Below are positions 1 through 6,456 of a stretch of DNA of 10,301 bases, one piece after another (within the stretch, counting starts at the first letter, position 1; each line of letters begins with the position of its first letter). The position numbers and the translations under genes are program-made. The notes beneath the pieces were generated by a model. It ran no database searches and was not told the origin of the DNA. It saw nothing but the letters and a program-made list of their open reading frames with translations. The stretch is from Desulfatitalea sp. (GTDB taxonomy: Bacteria > Desulfobacterota > Desulfobacteria > Desulfobacterales > Desulfosarcinaceae), in NCBI GenBank assembly GCA_013041835.1, contig JABDRH010000171.1, positions 1 to 10,301 of the forward strand, written 5' to 3'.

Positions 1-2
1 CC

Positions 3-803
3 ATGAAGCAGTCCGACGTCATTGATTATAGAATCATGGGCAATGAAATGCAATTTGTGGAAATTGAACTCGACCCGGGTGAAAGCGCTGTGGCCGAAGC
101 CGGAGCCATGATGTACAAAGACAGCCGGATCGCCATGCAGACCATCTTTAGCGACGGTGCCCAGGCCAGCAGCGGTTTCATGGACAAGCTGTTGGGAGCA
201 GGCAAACGCCTGCTCACCGGCGAGAGCTTGTTTATGACGGTTTTCACCCATCAAGGACAGGGCAAAGCCCACGTGGCCTTCGGCGCCCCCTATCCGGGCA
301 ACCTTTTGCCGGTGCATCTCGACCAAATCGGCGGCACCCTGATCTGCCAGAAAGACAGTTTCCTGTGCGCGGCCAAGGGCGTCTCCATCGGCATTTTTTT
401 TCAGCGCAAGATTCTCACCGGCCTTTTCGGTGGAGAAGGTTTCATCATGCAAAAGCTGGAAGGCGACGGACTCGTCTTCATGCATGCCGGCGGCACCGTG
501 GTGGATCGCCAACTCAAGGCCGGCGAGGTGCTGCATGTGGACACCGGCTGTCTCGTCGCCCTGGAACCTTCCGTACAGTTTGATATTCAACAAGCCGGAG
601 GCATAAAAACCGCTCTGTTCGGTGGGGAAGGCCTTTTTTTGGCAACCGTGAAAGGCCCTGGAAGAGTGTGGTTGCAGTCACTGCCTTTTTCACGCCTGGC
701 CGGACGCATGCTGCAGGCCGCCCCCCAACGCGGCGGCAGCCGGGGTGAAGGTTCGATTCTCGGATCGTTGGGGAACCTGATGGATGGCGACAATCGATTC
801 TAA
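3..803 (+). CDS. AIM24 / TIGR00266 family protein
   Basis: A 266-residue protein that reads end to end like the TIGR00266 (AIM24-like, DUF124) family, a beta-rich trimeric-type fold with no established biochemical function in bacteria; the yeast namesake is a mitochondrial protein affecting membrane organisation. Family hallmarks that I can see are the early [17 protein letters not shown] stretch (residues 22-38), [17 protein letters not shown] (63-79), the core around [17 protein letters not shown] (114-130), two FGGEG repeats (142-146 and 206-210) and [16 protein letters not shown] near 218-233. There is no signal peptide or membrane segment, so a cytosolic location is likely. The C-terminal tail (about 238-266) is Gly/Arg/Ser-rich and probably flexible. 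The ATG at base 3 matches the expected family start, but only two bases precede it, so a start further upstream cannot be excluded. It lies 50 bases upstream of the HAD gene on the same strand and may be co-transcribed. Family assignment is firm; function is unknown. Confidence 0.9.
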   Translation: MKQSDVIDYRIMGNEMQFVEIELDPGESAVAEAGAMMYKDSRIAMQTIFSDGAQASSGFMDKLLGAGKRLLTGESLFMTVFTHQGQGKAHVAFGAPYPGNLLPVHLDQIGGTLICQKDSFLCAAKGVSIGIFFQRKILTGLFGGEGFIMQKLEGDGLVFMHAGGTVVDRQLKAGEVLHVDTGCLVALEPSVQFDIQQAGGIKTALFGGEGLFLATVKGPGRVWLQSLPFSRLAGRMLQAAPQRGGSRGEGSILGSLGNLMDGDNRF

Positions 804-816
804 GCAATGATTGCTT
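802..816. repeat. 15-bp palindrome over the AIM24 stop codon
   Basis: Seven-base arms (AAGCAAT / ATTGCTT) form a perfect inverted repeat around a single central G and overlap the TAA stop at 801-803. As RNA it could fold only as a short 5-bp hairpin with a 5-nt loop, and no T-run follows, so it is not a convincing terminator. As DNA it has the symmetry of a dimeric regulator site. Function is unproven and chance is possible. Confidence 0.3.
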
Positions 817-853
817 TCCCATGCGCCTACGCCGGAAGGCACAAAGGGGCGAT

Positions 854-1324
854 ATGCTTCAATACACCATTCCCGGTTACGGGGAATTGAACCTGACCCA
901 CCTGGTGATGGATTACAACGGCACGCTGGCCGTGGACGGCGCTTTGATCCCCGGCGTCAAAGACAGGCTGTTCGCGCTGAGCGATAAGGTTGCCCTGCAT
1001 GTGATCACCGCCGATACGTTTGGCCTGGCCCAAACCAGCCTGGCCGAAATACCCGTCCAACTCGATATCCTCGCGCCGGAAAACCAGGATACCGCCAAGC
1101 TGCATTATGTTCGCCGATTGGGCGCCGAGCACACCGTGGCCATGGGCAACGGCCGCAATGACCGCTTCATGTTGAATGCCGCCGCCCTGGGTATCGCCTT
1201 GGTTTTGAGTGAAGGGGCGGCCGCCGCCACTTTGGCGGCCGCCGACATTGTCTGCACCGGTGTCAAAGACGCACTGGATTTGCTGCTAAACCCCAAAAGG
1301 CTGACGGCCACCTTGCGCTGCTGA
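854..1324 (+). CDS. soluble P-type-ATPase-like HAD family hydrolase
   Basis: A 156-residue single-domain HAD-superfamily protein resembling the free-standing 'soluble P-type ATPase' group. Motif I is DYNGT at residues 20-24: Asp20 would be the phosphorylated nucleophile, while the second Asp used as acid/base by most HAD phosphatases is Asn22. Motif II is the Thr of ITAD (Thr52), motif III is probably Lys82, and motif IV is GNGRND (98-103) with Asp103 as a metal ligand. No cap domain and no membrane segments are present, so it is a small cytosolic protein. The substrate cannot be told from sequence. The ATG at 854 is chosen over the in-frame ATG at 821 because AAAGGGGCG lies just upstream and residues 1-11 of the longer form (Arg/Lys-rich) do not look conserved. 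It lies between the AIM24 gene and the promoter of the FmdB-hemC unit. Superfamily call is strong; the physiological role is open. Confidence 0.82.
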   Translation: MLQYTIPGYGELNLTHLVMDYNGTLAVDGALIPGVKDRLFALSDKVALHVITADTFGLAQTSLAEIPVQLDILAPENQDTAKLHYVRRLGAEHTVAMGNGRNDRFMLNAAALGIALVLSEGAAAATLAAADIVCTGVKDALDLLLNPKRLTATLRC

Positions 1325-1363
1325 ACCCGCCGAAGCCAACCCTGGATCTTTTCCACGTCCATC

Positions 1364-1392
1364 TTGCAATTTCATGCCGCAATCGTTATACA
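1364..1392 (+). promoter_or_regulatory. sigma70-like promoter for fmdB-hemC-cobA/hemD
   Basis: A TTGCAA -35 (1364-1369) and a TATACA -10 (1387-1392) are separated by exactly 17 bases in the non-coding gap after the HAD gene. Each hexamer matches the consensus at 4 of 6 positions. Transcription would begin near 1399, leaving a leader of about 33 bases before the FmdB start at 1432. Predicted by eye only. Confidence 0.45.
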
Positions 1393-1417
1393 TCCCTGTT
1401 TCAGATCTGTTATTTTG

Positions 1418-1423
1418 AAGGAG
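1418..1423 (+). promoter_or_regulatory. ribosome binding site deciding the FmdB start
   Basis: AAGGAG lies 8 bases before the ATG at 1432 but only 2 bases before the ATG at 1426. The spacing favours 1432, which also gives the family's canonical MPIYEYKC amino terminus. Confidence 0.7.
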
Positions 1424-1431
1424 AGATGCCT

Positions 1432-1662
1432 ATGCCGATCTATGAATACAAATGTGAAAAGTGCGGCAAGGAGTTTGAGCAACTGGTGTTCGGCGGGGAG
1501 TGCCCGGCCTGCCCGGGGTGTGAAAGCGATCAGGTGTGCCGGCTGATGTCCTGTTGTGGTTTTGTCTCTAAAAATGCCACGGGCGCCACGACGTCATCCT
1601 CGGCCGGCGCCTCGTCCTGTGGCGGCTGCGCGGCCACAAGCTGTGCAGGCTGCGGCCATTGA
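1432..1662 (+). CDS. FmdB-type zinc ribbon protein
   Basis: A 76-residue protein with the typical FmdB/CxxC zinc-ribbon start (MPIYEYKCEKCGKEFE). Cys8 and Cys11 form the first knuckle and Cys27/Cys30, in CPGC, the second. The family is named after a putative regulator near formamidase and formylmethanofuran dehydrogenase genes, but no molecular function is established for most members; nucleic-acid or protein binding through one structural zinc is the usual guess. After the ribbon comes a Ser/Ala/Thr-rich linker (about 50-62) and a second cysteine cluster with the pattern CxxC-x4-CxxCGH (63-76), a tail I have seen in deltaproteobacterial homologues; it could bind a second metal. The stop codon TGA overlaps the hemC ATG (TGATG), so the two genes are probably translationally coupled. 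It is first in the tetrapyrrole unit, which is suggestive but does not prove a role in haem or sirohaem metabolism. Confidence 0.85.
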   Translation: MPIYEYKCEKCGKEFEQLVFGGECPACPGCESDQVCRLMSCCGFVSKNATGATTSSSAGASSCGGCAATSCAGCGH

Positions 1663-2594
1663 TGCCCCGGACGCTGCGCATCGGCACCCGCGGGAGCCAA
1701 CTGGCCCTGTGGCAGGCACGCTGGGTGCAATCGGCCATCCAGACGCATTGGCCCCAAATCCACGTGGAACTATCCATCATCAAGACCACGGGGGATAAAA
1801 TTATCGACCGGCCTTTGTCCCAGGTGGGCGGCAAGGGGCTCTTTGTCAAGGAGATCGAAGAGGCCCTGTTGGCTGAACGTGTGGATCTGGCCGTACACAG
1901 CATGAAGGATATGCCGGCGGAAATACCCGCCGGTTTGGCCGTTGGGGCCGTGCCGGCGCGCGAAAATCCACAGGATGCCCTGGTGTCGGATCACTACGGC
2001 GCCCTGGATGAGCTGCCCCAGGGTGCCCGTGTCGGCACCAGCAGCCTGCGCCGGGCCGCTCAACTGCTGCACCAGCGGCCTGATCTGAAAATCGTCCCCT
2101 TGCGCGGCAATTTGGGCACCCGCTTGAAAAAGTTGACCGACACTGACCTGGATGCGGTGATTCTGGCCGCCGCGGGTTTGCGGCGTCTTGGACTGGCGGA
2201 CCGCATCACCTTGTTGTTGTCCGCGGAACAAATGTTGCCGGCCGTGGGGCAAGGCGCCTTGTGCATTCAAACCCGTGATGGTGATCCTTTGGTGTCACCC
2301 GTGCTTGGCCCGTTGGATGATGCCGACGCACGAACGGCGATCGCCGCCGAGCGTGCTTTTCTCACGCGCCTGGAAGGCGGCTGCCAGATACCGCTGGCCG
2401 GTTTTGCTCAGGTTTCTGGCAAGCGGGTGACGATGACCGGTCTGGTGGCCGAACCGGATGGCCGAACCATCATCCGGGAGAGCGCCGAAGCGCCTGTTGA
2501 AGCGGCGACCGGCATGGGAAAAGCGCTTGCGGAAACGCTTCTGGCGCGCGGAGCCGATAAAATCTTGGAAAGTCTACAAAGCAATGTCCGATAA
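1662..2594 (+). CDS. hemC: hydroxymethylbilane synthase (porphobilinogen deaminase)
   Basis: The protein condenses four porphobilinogen molecules into the linear tetrapyrrole hydroxymethylbilane in the cytosol. It is 310 residues, the usual family length. Diagnostic segments are RIGTRGSQLALWQA (6-19), the active-site HSMKDMP (79-85) with catalytic Asp83, GTSSLRR (125-131) with substrate-binding arginines, RGNLGTRLKKL (148-158) and EGGCQIPLAGFA (238-249), in which Cys241 should carry the dipyrromethane cofactor. All are intact, so an active enzyme is expected. The ATG at 1662 overlaps the upstream FmdB stop by one base (TGATG); an in-frame TTG at 1659 is possible but less likely. The 3' end overlaps the next gene by 11 bases. 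The next gene acts directly on the HemC product, so the operon order follows the pathway. Confidence 0.97.
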   Translation: MPRTLRIGTRGSQLALWQARWVQSAIQTHWPQIHVELSIIKTTGDKIIDRPLSQVGGKGLFVKEIEEALLAERVDLAVHSMKDMPAEIPAGLAVGAVPARENPQDALVSDHYGALDELPQGARVGTSSLRRAAQLLHQRPDLKIVPLRGNLGTRLKKLTDTDLDAVILAAAGLRRLGLADRITLLLSAEQMLPAVGQGALCIQTRDGDPLVSPVLGPLDDADARTAIAAERAFLTRLEGGCQIPLAGFAQVSGKRVTMTGLVAEPDGRTIIRESAEAPVEAATGMGKALAETLLARGADKILESLQSNVR

Positions 2595-4122
2595 GCCATC
2601 TCACGGAAAAGTCTATCTGGTGGGCGCCGGGCCTGGAGATCCCGAACTGATCACGGTTAAAGGGTTGCGCTGTATTGCCGAAGCCGACGTCCTGATCTAC
2701 GACTACCTGGCGGCCGAAGCGCTGCTGGCCCACACCCGCCCGGATTGCGAATGCATCTACGTGGGCAAAAAAGGCGGTGACCACACCATGGCCCAAGCGG
2801 ATATCAATCGCCTGATCGCCGAAAAAGCCCTGGCCGGCAAAGTCGTGACCCGCCTGAAGGGCGGAGATCCGTTCATTTTCGGACGCGGCGGCGAAGAGGC
2901 CGAGGTGCTGCGGTCGGCCGGCGTGGCCTTTGATATCGTGCCCGGCGTCACGTCGGCCATCGCCGCCCCGGCCTATGCCGGCATCCCCCTGACCCATCGC
3001 CGGTTGACCAGCACCGTGGCCTTTATCACCGGCTACGAAGATCCCACCAAGGACACATCCAACATCGACTGGGCCGCCCTGGCCAAAGGGATCGGCACCC
3101 TGGTCTTTTTGATGGGCGTTAAGAATCTGCCGCACATTGTCCAAAAACTACGTGACCATGGACGTCCCGGGGATACGCCGGCGGCCCTGGTGCGTTGGGG
3201 CACCACCGTCCGGCAGCGGACCGTCACCGGCACTCTGAATGATATCGAGGCGCGTGCCCGCCAGGCAGGTATGCGGGCGCCGGCCATCATCGTCGTCGGT
3301 GAGGTGGTCAGCCTGCGGCAACAACTGCAGTGGTTCGAACGCCGCCCCCTTTTGGGCAAACGCATTGTGGTGACCCGTGCCCGGGCCCAGGCCAGCGAAC
3401 TTGTTCAACGATTGAACGATCTGGGCGCCGACAGCCTGGAGTGCCCCACCATCAAAGTAGTGCCCCCTGCCAGTTGGGCCCCGGCGGACAAGGCCATTTC
3501 ACAACTGGCCCACTATGATTGGGTGGTCTTTACCAGCGTCAATGGTGTGGACCATTTTTTCCAGCGCCTGGCCGTGCATGGCCGGGACACGCGTGCCTTG
3601 GGTCATGCGCGAACGGCATGCATCGGGCCGGCCACGGCCCAACGGTTGCACCGCTACGGACTGAACACCGATATCCTGCCCCAAACCTTCCAGGCCGAAG
3701 CGGTGGTCGATGCGTTTTCCGGCCGATCTGTTTCGGGGCAACGCATTTTATTGCCGCGTGCCTTCGAGGCGCGCACCATTTTGCCGGACGAACTGCGCAA
3801 AATGGGCGCCCAGGTCGATGAGACCGCTGTTTATCAGACGGTACAATCAGATGAAAACCTGGCGCAACTGCTGTCCGGAATAGCGCAAGGCGCCATCGAC
3901 ATGGTCACCTTCACGAGCTCCTCTACCGTTCGAAATTTAAAGGCCCTGCTGACCGCGGATCAGTTCAACGCCGTTCGCCGGACGGTCAAAATCGCCTGCA
4001 TCGGCGACATCACGGCGGATACGGCGCGCCATTTGGGATTCAACGTGCATGTCGTCGCCGAAACCTTCACGATTGCCGGGTTGTGTGACGCCATTGTCAT
4101 GCACTATAATGAAATCCAATAA
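2584..4122 (+). CDS. cobA-hemD: bifunctional uroporphyrinogen-III C-methyltransferase / uroporphyrinogen-III synthase
   Basis: A 512-residue fusion. Residues about 8-250 are a SAM-dependent uroporphyrinogen-III methyltransferase (SUMT): the glycine-rich VYLVGAGPGDPELIT (10-24), VTRLKGGDPFIFGRGGEEAE (88-107) and VPGVTSAIAAPAYAGIPLTHR (119-139) are characteristic. Residues about 255-508 are a HemD-type synthase, seen in the repeated two-lobe pattern KRIVVTRARAQASELVQRL (259-277), VVFTSVNGVDHFF (314-326), ACIGPATAQ (345-353), ILLPRA (388-393) and VTFTSSSTVRNL (441-452). HemD cyclises hydroxymethylbilane to uroporphyrinogen III, and SUMT methylates it at C2 and C7 to give precorrin-2, the entry to sirohaem and cobalamin. 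The ATG at 2584 is chosen because the methyltransferase domain begins just after it and GGAAAG (2567-2572) lies upstream; the 42 codons open further upstream run inside hemC. Two domains in one chain would help to pass the substrate on directly. Both halves look complete. Confidence 0.96.
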   Translation: MSDKPSHGKVYLVGAGPGDPELITVKGLRCIAEADVLIYDYLAAEALLAHTRPDCECIYVGKKGGDHTMAQADINRLIAEKALAGKVVTRLKGGDPFIFGRGGEEAEVLRSAGVAFDIVPGVTSAIAAPAYAGIPLTHRRLTSTVAFITGYEDPTKDTSNIDWAALAKGIGTLVFLMGVKNLPHIVQKLRDHGRPGDTPAALVRWGTTVRQRTVTGTLNDIEARARQAGMRAPAIIVVGEVVSLRQQLQWFERRPLLGKRIVVTRARAQASELVQRLNDLGADSLECPTIKVVPPASWAPADKAISQLAHYDWVVFTSVNGVDHFFQRLAVHGRDTRALGHARTACIGPATAQRLHRYGLNTDILPQTFQAEAVVDAFSGRSVSGQRILLPRAFEARTILPDELRKMGAQVDETAVYQTVQSDENLAQLLSGIAQGAIDMVTFTSSSTVRNLKALLTADQFNAVRRTVKIACIGDITADTARHLGFNVHVVAETFTIAGLCDAIVMHYNEIQ

Positions 4123-4127
4123 ATCGG

Positions 4128-4156
4128 TTGACCCTTTCCGCCGGTAATTATATTTT
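4128..4156 (+). promoter_or_regulatory. sigma70-like promoter for the M20-like gene and gpgS
   Basis: TTGACC (4128-4133, 5 of 6 matches to the -35 consensus) is followed after 17 bases by TATTTT (4151-4156). An overlapping TATATT (4149-4154, 5 of 6) has a 15-base spacer. The sequence is AT-rich against GC-rich surroundings and starts only 5 bases after the cobA-hemD stop codon. It would give a leader of about 100 bases before the start at 4261, in which I see no strong hairpin and no good Shine-Dalgarno. Predicted by eye. Confidence 0.5.
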
Positions 4157-4260
4157 TAATCCGTTTCACTGGTTTTCATTGGATTCCCGCTCAACGCCGG
4201 CTCCCTTCCGGTTCAGGCCATCTGAGTATTTTCACCGGATCAGCCGATGCAAAGAACGAT

Positions 4261-5424
4261 ATGCCGGATTACATCGACAAATTGCCCCGATTCGTAGAAG
4301 ACCTGCGTTCGATGATGGACATCATCATCACCAATGTGGTGCTCATCGGCCAGGTACCGGCCCCGACCTTTCAAGAACAGGCCCGGGTCGCGCTTTTTTG
4401 CGAACGATTGGCGTCTTTCCCGGTCGATGAGTGCACCACCGACGGTTTCATCAATCCCATCGGCATCATCCGCGGCAAGTCACGCAGCCGGTCGCCCATT
4501 TTTGTCGTGGCCCACATGGATTCACCCTTCAGCAAAAAGGTGGATCATCATTTCACCGTCCGTCAGCACACCATCACGGGCACGGGTATTTTGGACAATG
4601 CGCTGGGCGTGGGCGTTTTGCTTTCATTGCCGGAGATTTTTCAGCGGCTCGGACTGACCTTTGAATCGGATATCATCCTAACCGGCGTGATCCAATCCAT
4701 GGGCAAAGGCAATCTGAGAGGCATCCGGCATCTGTTGAAAACATGGTCCACGCCGATTCGTGGTGCGGTCTGCATTGAAAGTGGTGAACTGGGACGGCTC
4801 AATTACTACTCCGACGGCATGATCCGGGGCGAAGTGATTTGCCGGGTGGACCCACAGCAGGAGCGTGCCCATCATTTCGTGCCCAATGCCATTGTCGTTC
4901 TCAATGAAGTCATCAACCAAATCCTGGAACTGCGCCTACCGCTCAAACCCAGGTCGAAAATCATCTTCGGCACCATCCAGGGCGGATTGAAGCACGGCCA
5001 AATCGCCCACGAAGCGGTGTTGGGTTTGGAAATCCGGAGCGATGCCGATGAATTGGTGCGCGGCCTCTACGATGACATCAAGGATATCGTCGCTGGGATC
5101 AGCCATGAATATGAAGTCGCGCTTACGTTCGAGACGATCAGCAACCAGCGCGCGGCGCGGCTCAAATATACCCACCCGCTGGTCAAAAGCGCGGCAGCTA
5201 TCATGGCGCGCCTGGGCGTGGAACCGGTCAGCGAACCGAGTGAATCGGAACTGTCTATTTTTCTGTCGCGCAACATCCCGGCCGTCACCCTGGGGATTAC
5301 CCATGGCGAAGGCTACCAGCAATTGGAGGCGGTCATGCAGATCGAGCCCATGTTTATCGGAATCGCTCAAATTTTGGGAACCCTCCTGGCCATCGACAGC
5401 GGCGTGTGCGATGCCATTGCTTAG
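4261..5424 (+). CDS. M20-like metallopeptidase homologue, probably catalytically altered
   Basis: A 387-residue cytosolic protein with the two-domain layout of M20 peptidases (PepT/CPG2-like). Residues about 10-190 and 300-387 form the catalytic domain, and about 190-295 the dimerisation or lid domain. Visible are VPAPTFQEQ (32-40), VVAHMDSPF (82-90) with the HxD pair His85/Asp87, GTGILDNALGVGVLL (107-121) with the bridging Asp112, and CIESGELGRL (171-180), where Glu173 would be a further ligand. The segment that normally reads GEEGxGDLRG instead reads QSMGKGNLRG (145-154), so the catalytic and metal-binding Glu pair is Ser-Met. The usual final His in the AHTxxE segment is Gln in GYQQLE (351-356), and STDAN is ESELS (328-332). 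One metal site (His85, Asp112, Glu173) could survive. Hydrolysis of peptides is therefore doubtful; binding, regulation or a changed reaction is possible. The start lacks a strong ribosome site but fits the family's N-terminal helix. It is 29 bases upstream of gpgS and likely co-transcribed with it. Confidence 0.78.
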   Translation: MPDYIDKLPRFVEDLRSMMDIIITNVVLIGQVPAPTFQEQARVALFCERLASFPVDECTTDGFINPIGIIRGKSRSRSPIFVVAHMDSPFSKKVDHHFTVRQHTITGTGILDNALGVGVLLSLPEIFQRLGLTFESDIILTGVIQSMGKGNLRGIRHLLKTWSTPIRGAVCIESGELGRLNYYSDGMIRGEVICRVDPQQERAHHFVPNAIVVLNEVINQILELRLPLKPRSKIIFGTIQGGLKHGQIAHEAVLGLEIRSDADELVRGLYDDIKDIVAGISHEYEVALTFETISNQRAARLKYTHPLVKSAAAIMARLGVEPVSEPSESELSIFLSRNIPAVTLGITHGEGYQQLEAVMQIEPMFIGIAQILGTLLAIDSGVCDAIA

Positions 5425-5453
5425 GGCTCCCTAAATAAGAGGCGGCGAACACC

Positions 5454-6425
5454 ATGAACGATCCCTGGATCAAGACCCACACGTTCCATTACAAGGCTTT
5501 CTGCGACCTTGAGCAGCTCACGGCCACTAAAATGGAAAAGGGATTGAAAATTTCCCTGTGTCTGCCGACGCTCAATGAGGAAAAGACCATTGCCAAGGAG
5601 ATCGTCATCTTTAAATCCGAATTGATCTCCCGGTATCCCCTTTTGGACGAAATCGTGGTCATCGATTCCGGGTCCACTGACCGAACGCGCGAGATCGCCC
5701 GCGCTTACGGAGCCGATGTCTACAAGGCCGCCGATATCCTGCCGCACCTTGCGCCTTATACGGGTAAAGGTGAAAATTTATGGAAAGCCCTTTATATCAC
5801 CCAAGGCGATATCATCATCTACCTGGATGCCGACATCAAAAACATCCATCACCGCTTTGCCTATGGGTTGCTGGGTCCCTTGTTGATGCATGACCATTTG
5901 AAATTCACCAAGGCTTTTTATGACCGGCCCATCACCGCTACGGATCAAACGGTACGTCCCACCGGCGGCGGACGGGTCACCGAGTTGGTGATTCGCCCGC
6001 TGTTTTCTCTCTTTTTCCCCGAGTTGACCCAGATCCTCCAGCCCCTGTCCGGTGAATATGCCGGCTATCGGGACGTCTTTGAACAAATCCCCTTTCCCAT
6101 CGGCTATGGCGTGGAAACGAGCATGATTCTGGATCTCTATGAAAAGTGGGGGCTTGAAATCATGGCCCAGGTCGACCTGGAAAAACGCGTGCACCGTAAC
6201 CAGGATACCAAGGCCCTGGGCAAAATGGCCTTTGCGATTATCAAGACGTTTATCAACCGCCAGGTCGCCATGGGGATGATTGACCTAAAGGATGTCGTGC
6301 ACGATGATATGATCCAGTATACCTTGATGGACGACGAACTGACGCCCGACATCGTCACCATTGAAGGGTTGGAACGTCCACCCATGATCGAGATCCCGGA
6401 ATACCTGGAAAAGTACCATCAATAG
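5454..6425 (+). CDS. gpgS: glucosyl-3-phosphoglycerate synthase
   Basis: A 323-residue GT-A glycosyltransferase (GT81-type) expected to transfer glucose from an NDP-glucose donor to 3-phosphoglycerate, giving glucosyl-3-phosphoglycerate. A phosphatase (GpgP) then yields glucosylglycerate, a compatible solute made under salt stress or nitrogen limitation. Diagnostic parts are SLCLPTLNEEKTI (34-46), VVIDSGSTDRT (68-78), the metal-binding DAD at 125-127 in IIYLDADIKN, GGGRVTELVIRPL (171-183), LSGEYAGYR (198-206), GYGVETSM (217-224) and RVHRNQ (245-250). These match the mycobacterial enzyme family closely. The length is normal and no membrane segment is seen. AAGAGG about a dozen bases upstream supports the ATG at 5454. 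No gpgP phosphatase gene is visible in the window. The related mannosyl-3-phosphoglycerate synthase is an alternative, but the GGGRVTEL and RVHRNQ motifs favour GpgS. Confidence 0.92.
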   Translation: MNDPWIKTHTFHYKAFCDLEQLTATKMEKGLKISLCLPTLNEEKTIAKEIVIFKSELISRYPLLDEIVVIDSGSTDRTREIARAYGADVYKAADILPHLAPYTGKGENLWKALYITQGDIIIYLDADIKNIHHRFAYGLLGPLLMHDHLKFTKAFYDRPITATDQTVRPTGGGRVTELVIRPLFSLFFPELTQILQPLSGEYAGYRDVFEQIPFPIGYGVETSMILDLYEKWGLEIMAQVDLEKRVHRNQDTKALGKMAFAIIKTFINRQVAMGMIDLKDVVHDDMIQYTLMDDELTPDIVTIEGLERPPMIEIPEYLEKYHQ

Positions 6426-6456
6426 CACCTGCTGGGTTGCACCGGATAGGCCCGGG

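Noticed and set aside
394..401. A run of eight T in the AIM24 gene (and seven T at 634-640), possible slippage or sequencing-error sites.
   Set aside because: The reading frame and family-conserved residues continue correctly across both runs, so there is no sign of a frameshift.
821..853. An in-frame ATG at 821 as the HAD gene start.
   Set aside because: No Shine-Dalgarno precedes it, whereas AAAGGGGCG precedes the ATG at 854, and the extra residues are Arg/Lys-rich and unlike the family.
1216..1243. Two copies of the self-complementary GGCGGCCGCC forming a strong inverted repeat in the HAD gene.
   Set aside because: It encodes an alanine-rich stretch (GAAAATLAAAD) in a GC-rich gene and no T-run follows; codon choice explains it.
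4128..4430. A 100-codon open frame covering the gap after cobA-hemD.
   Set aside because: It overlaps the well-supported M20-like gene in another frame, has low-complexity His/Arg-rich translation and no family resemblance.
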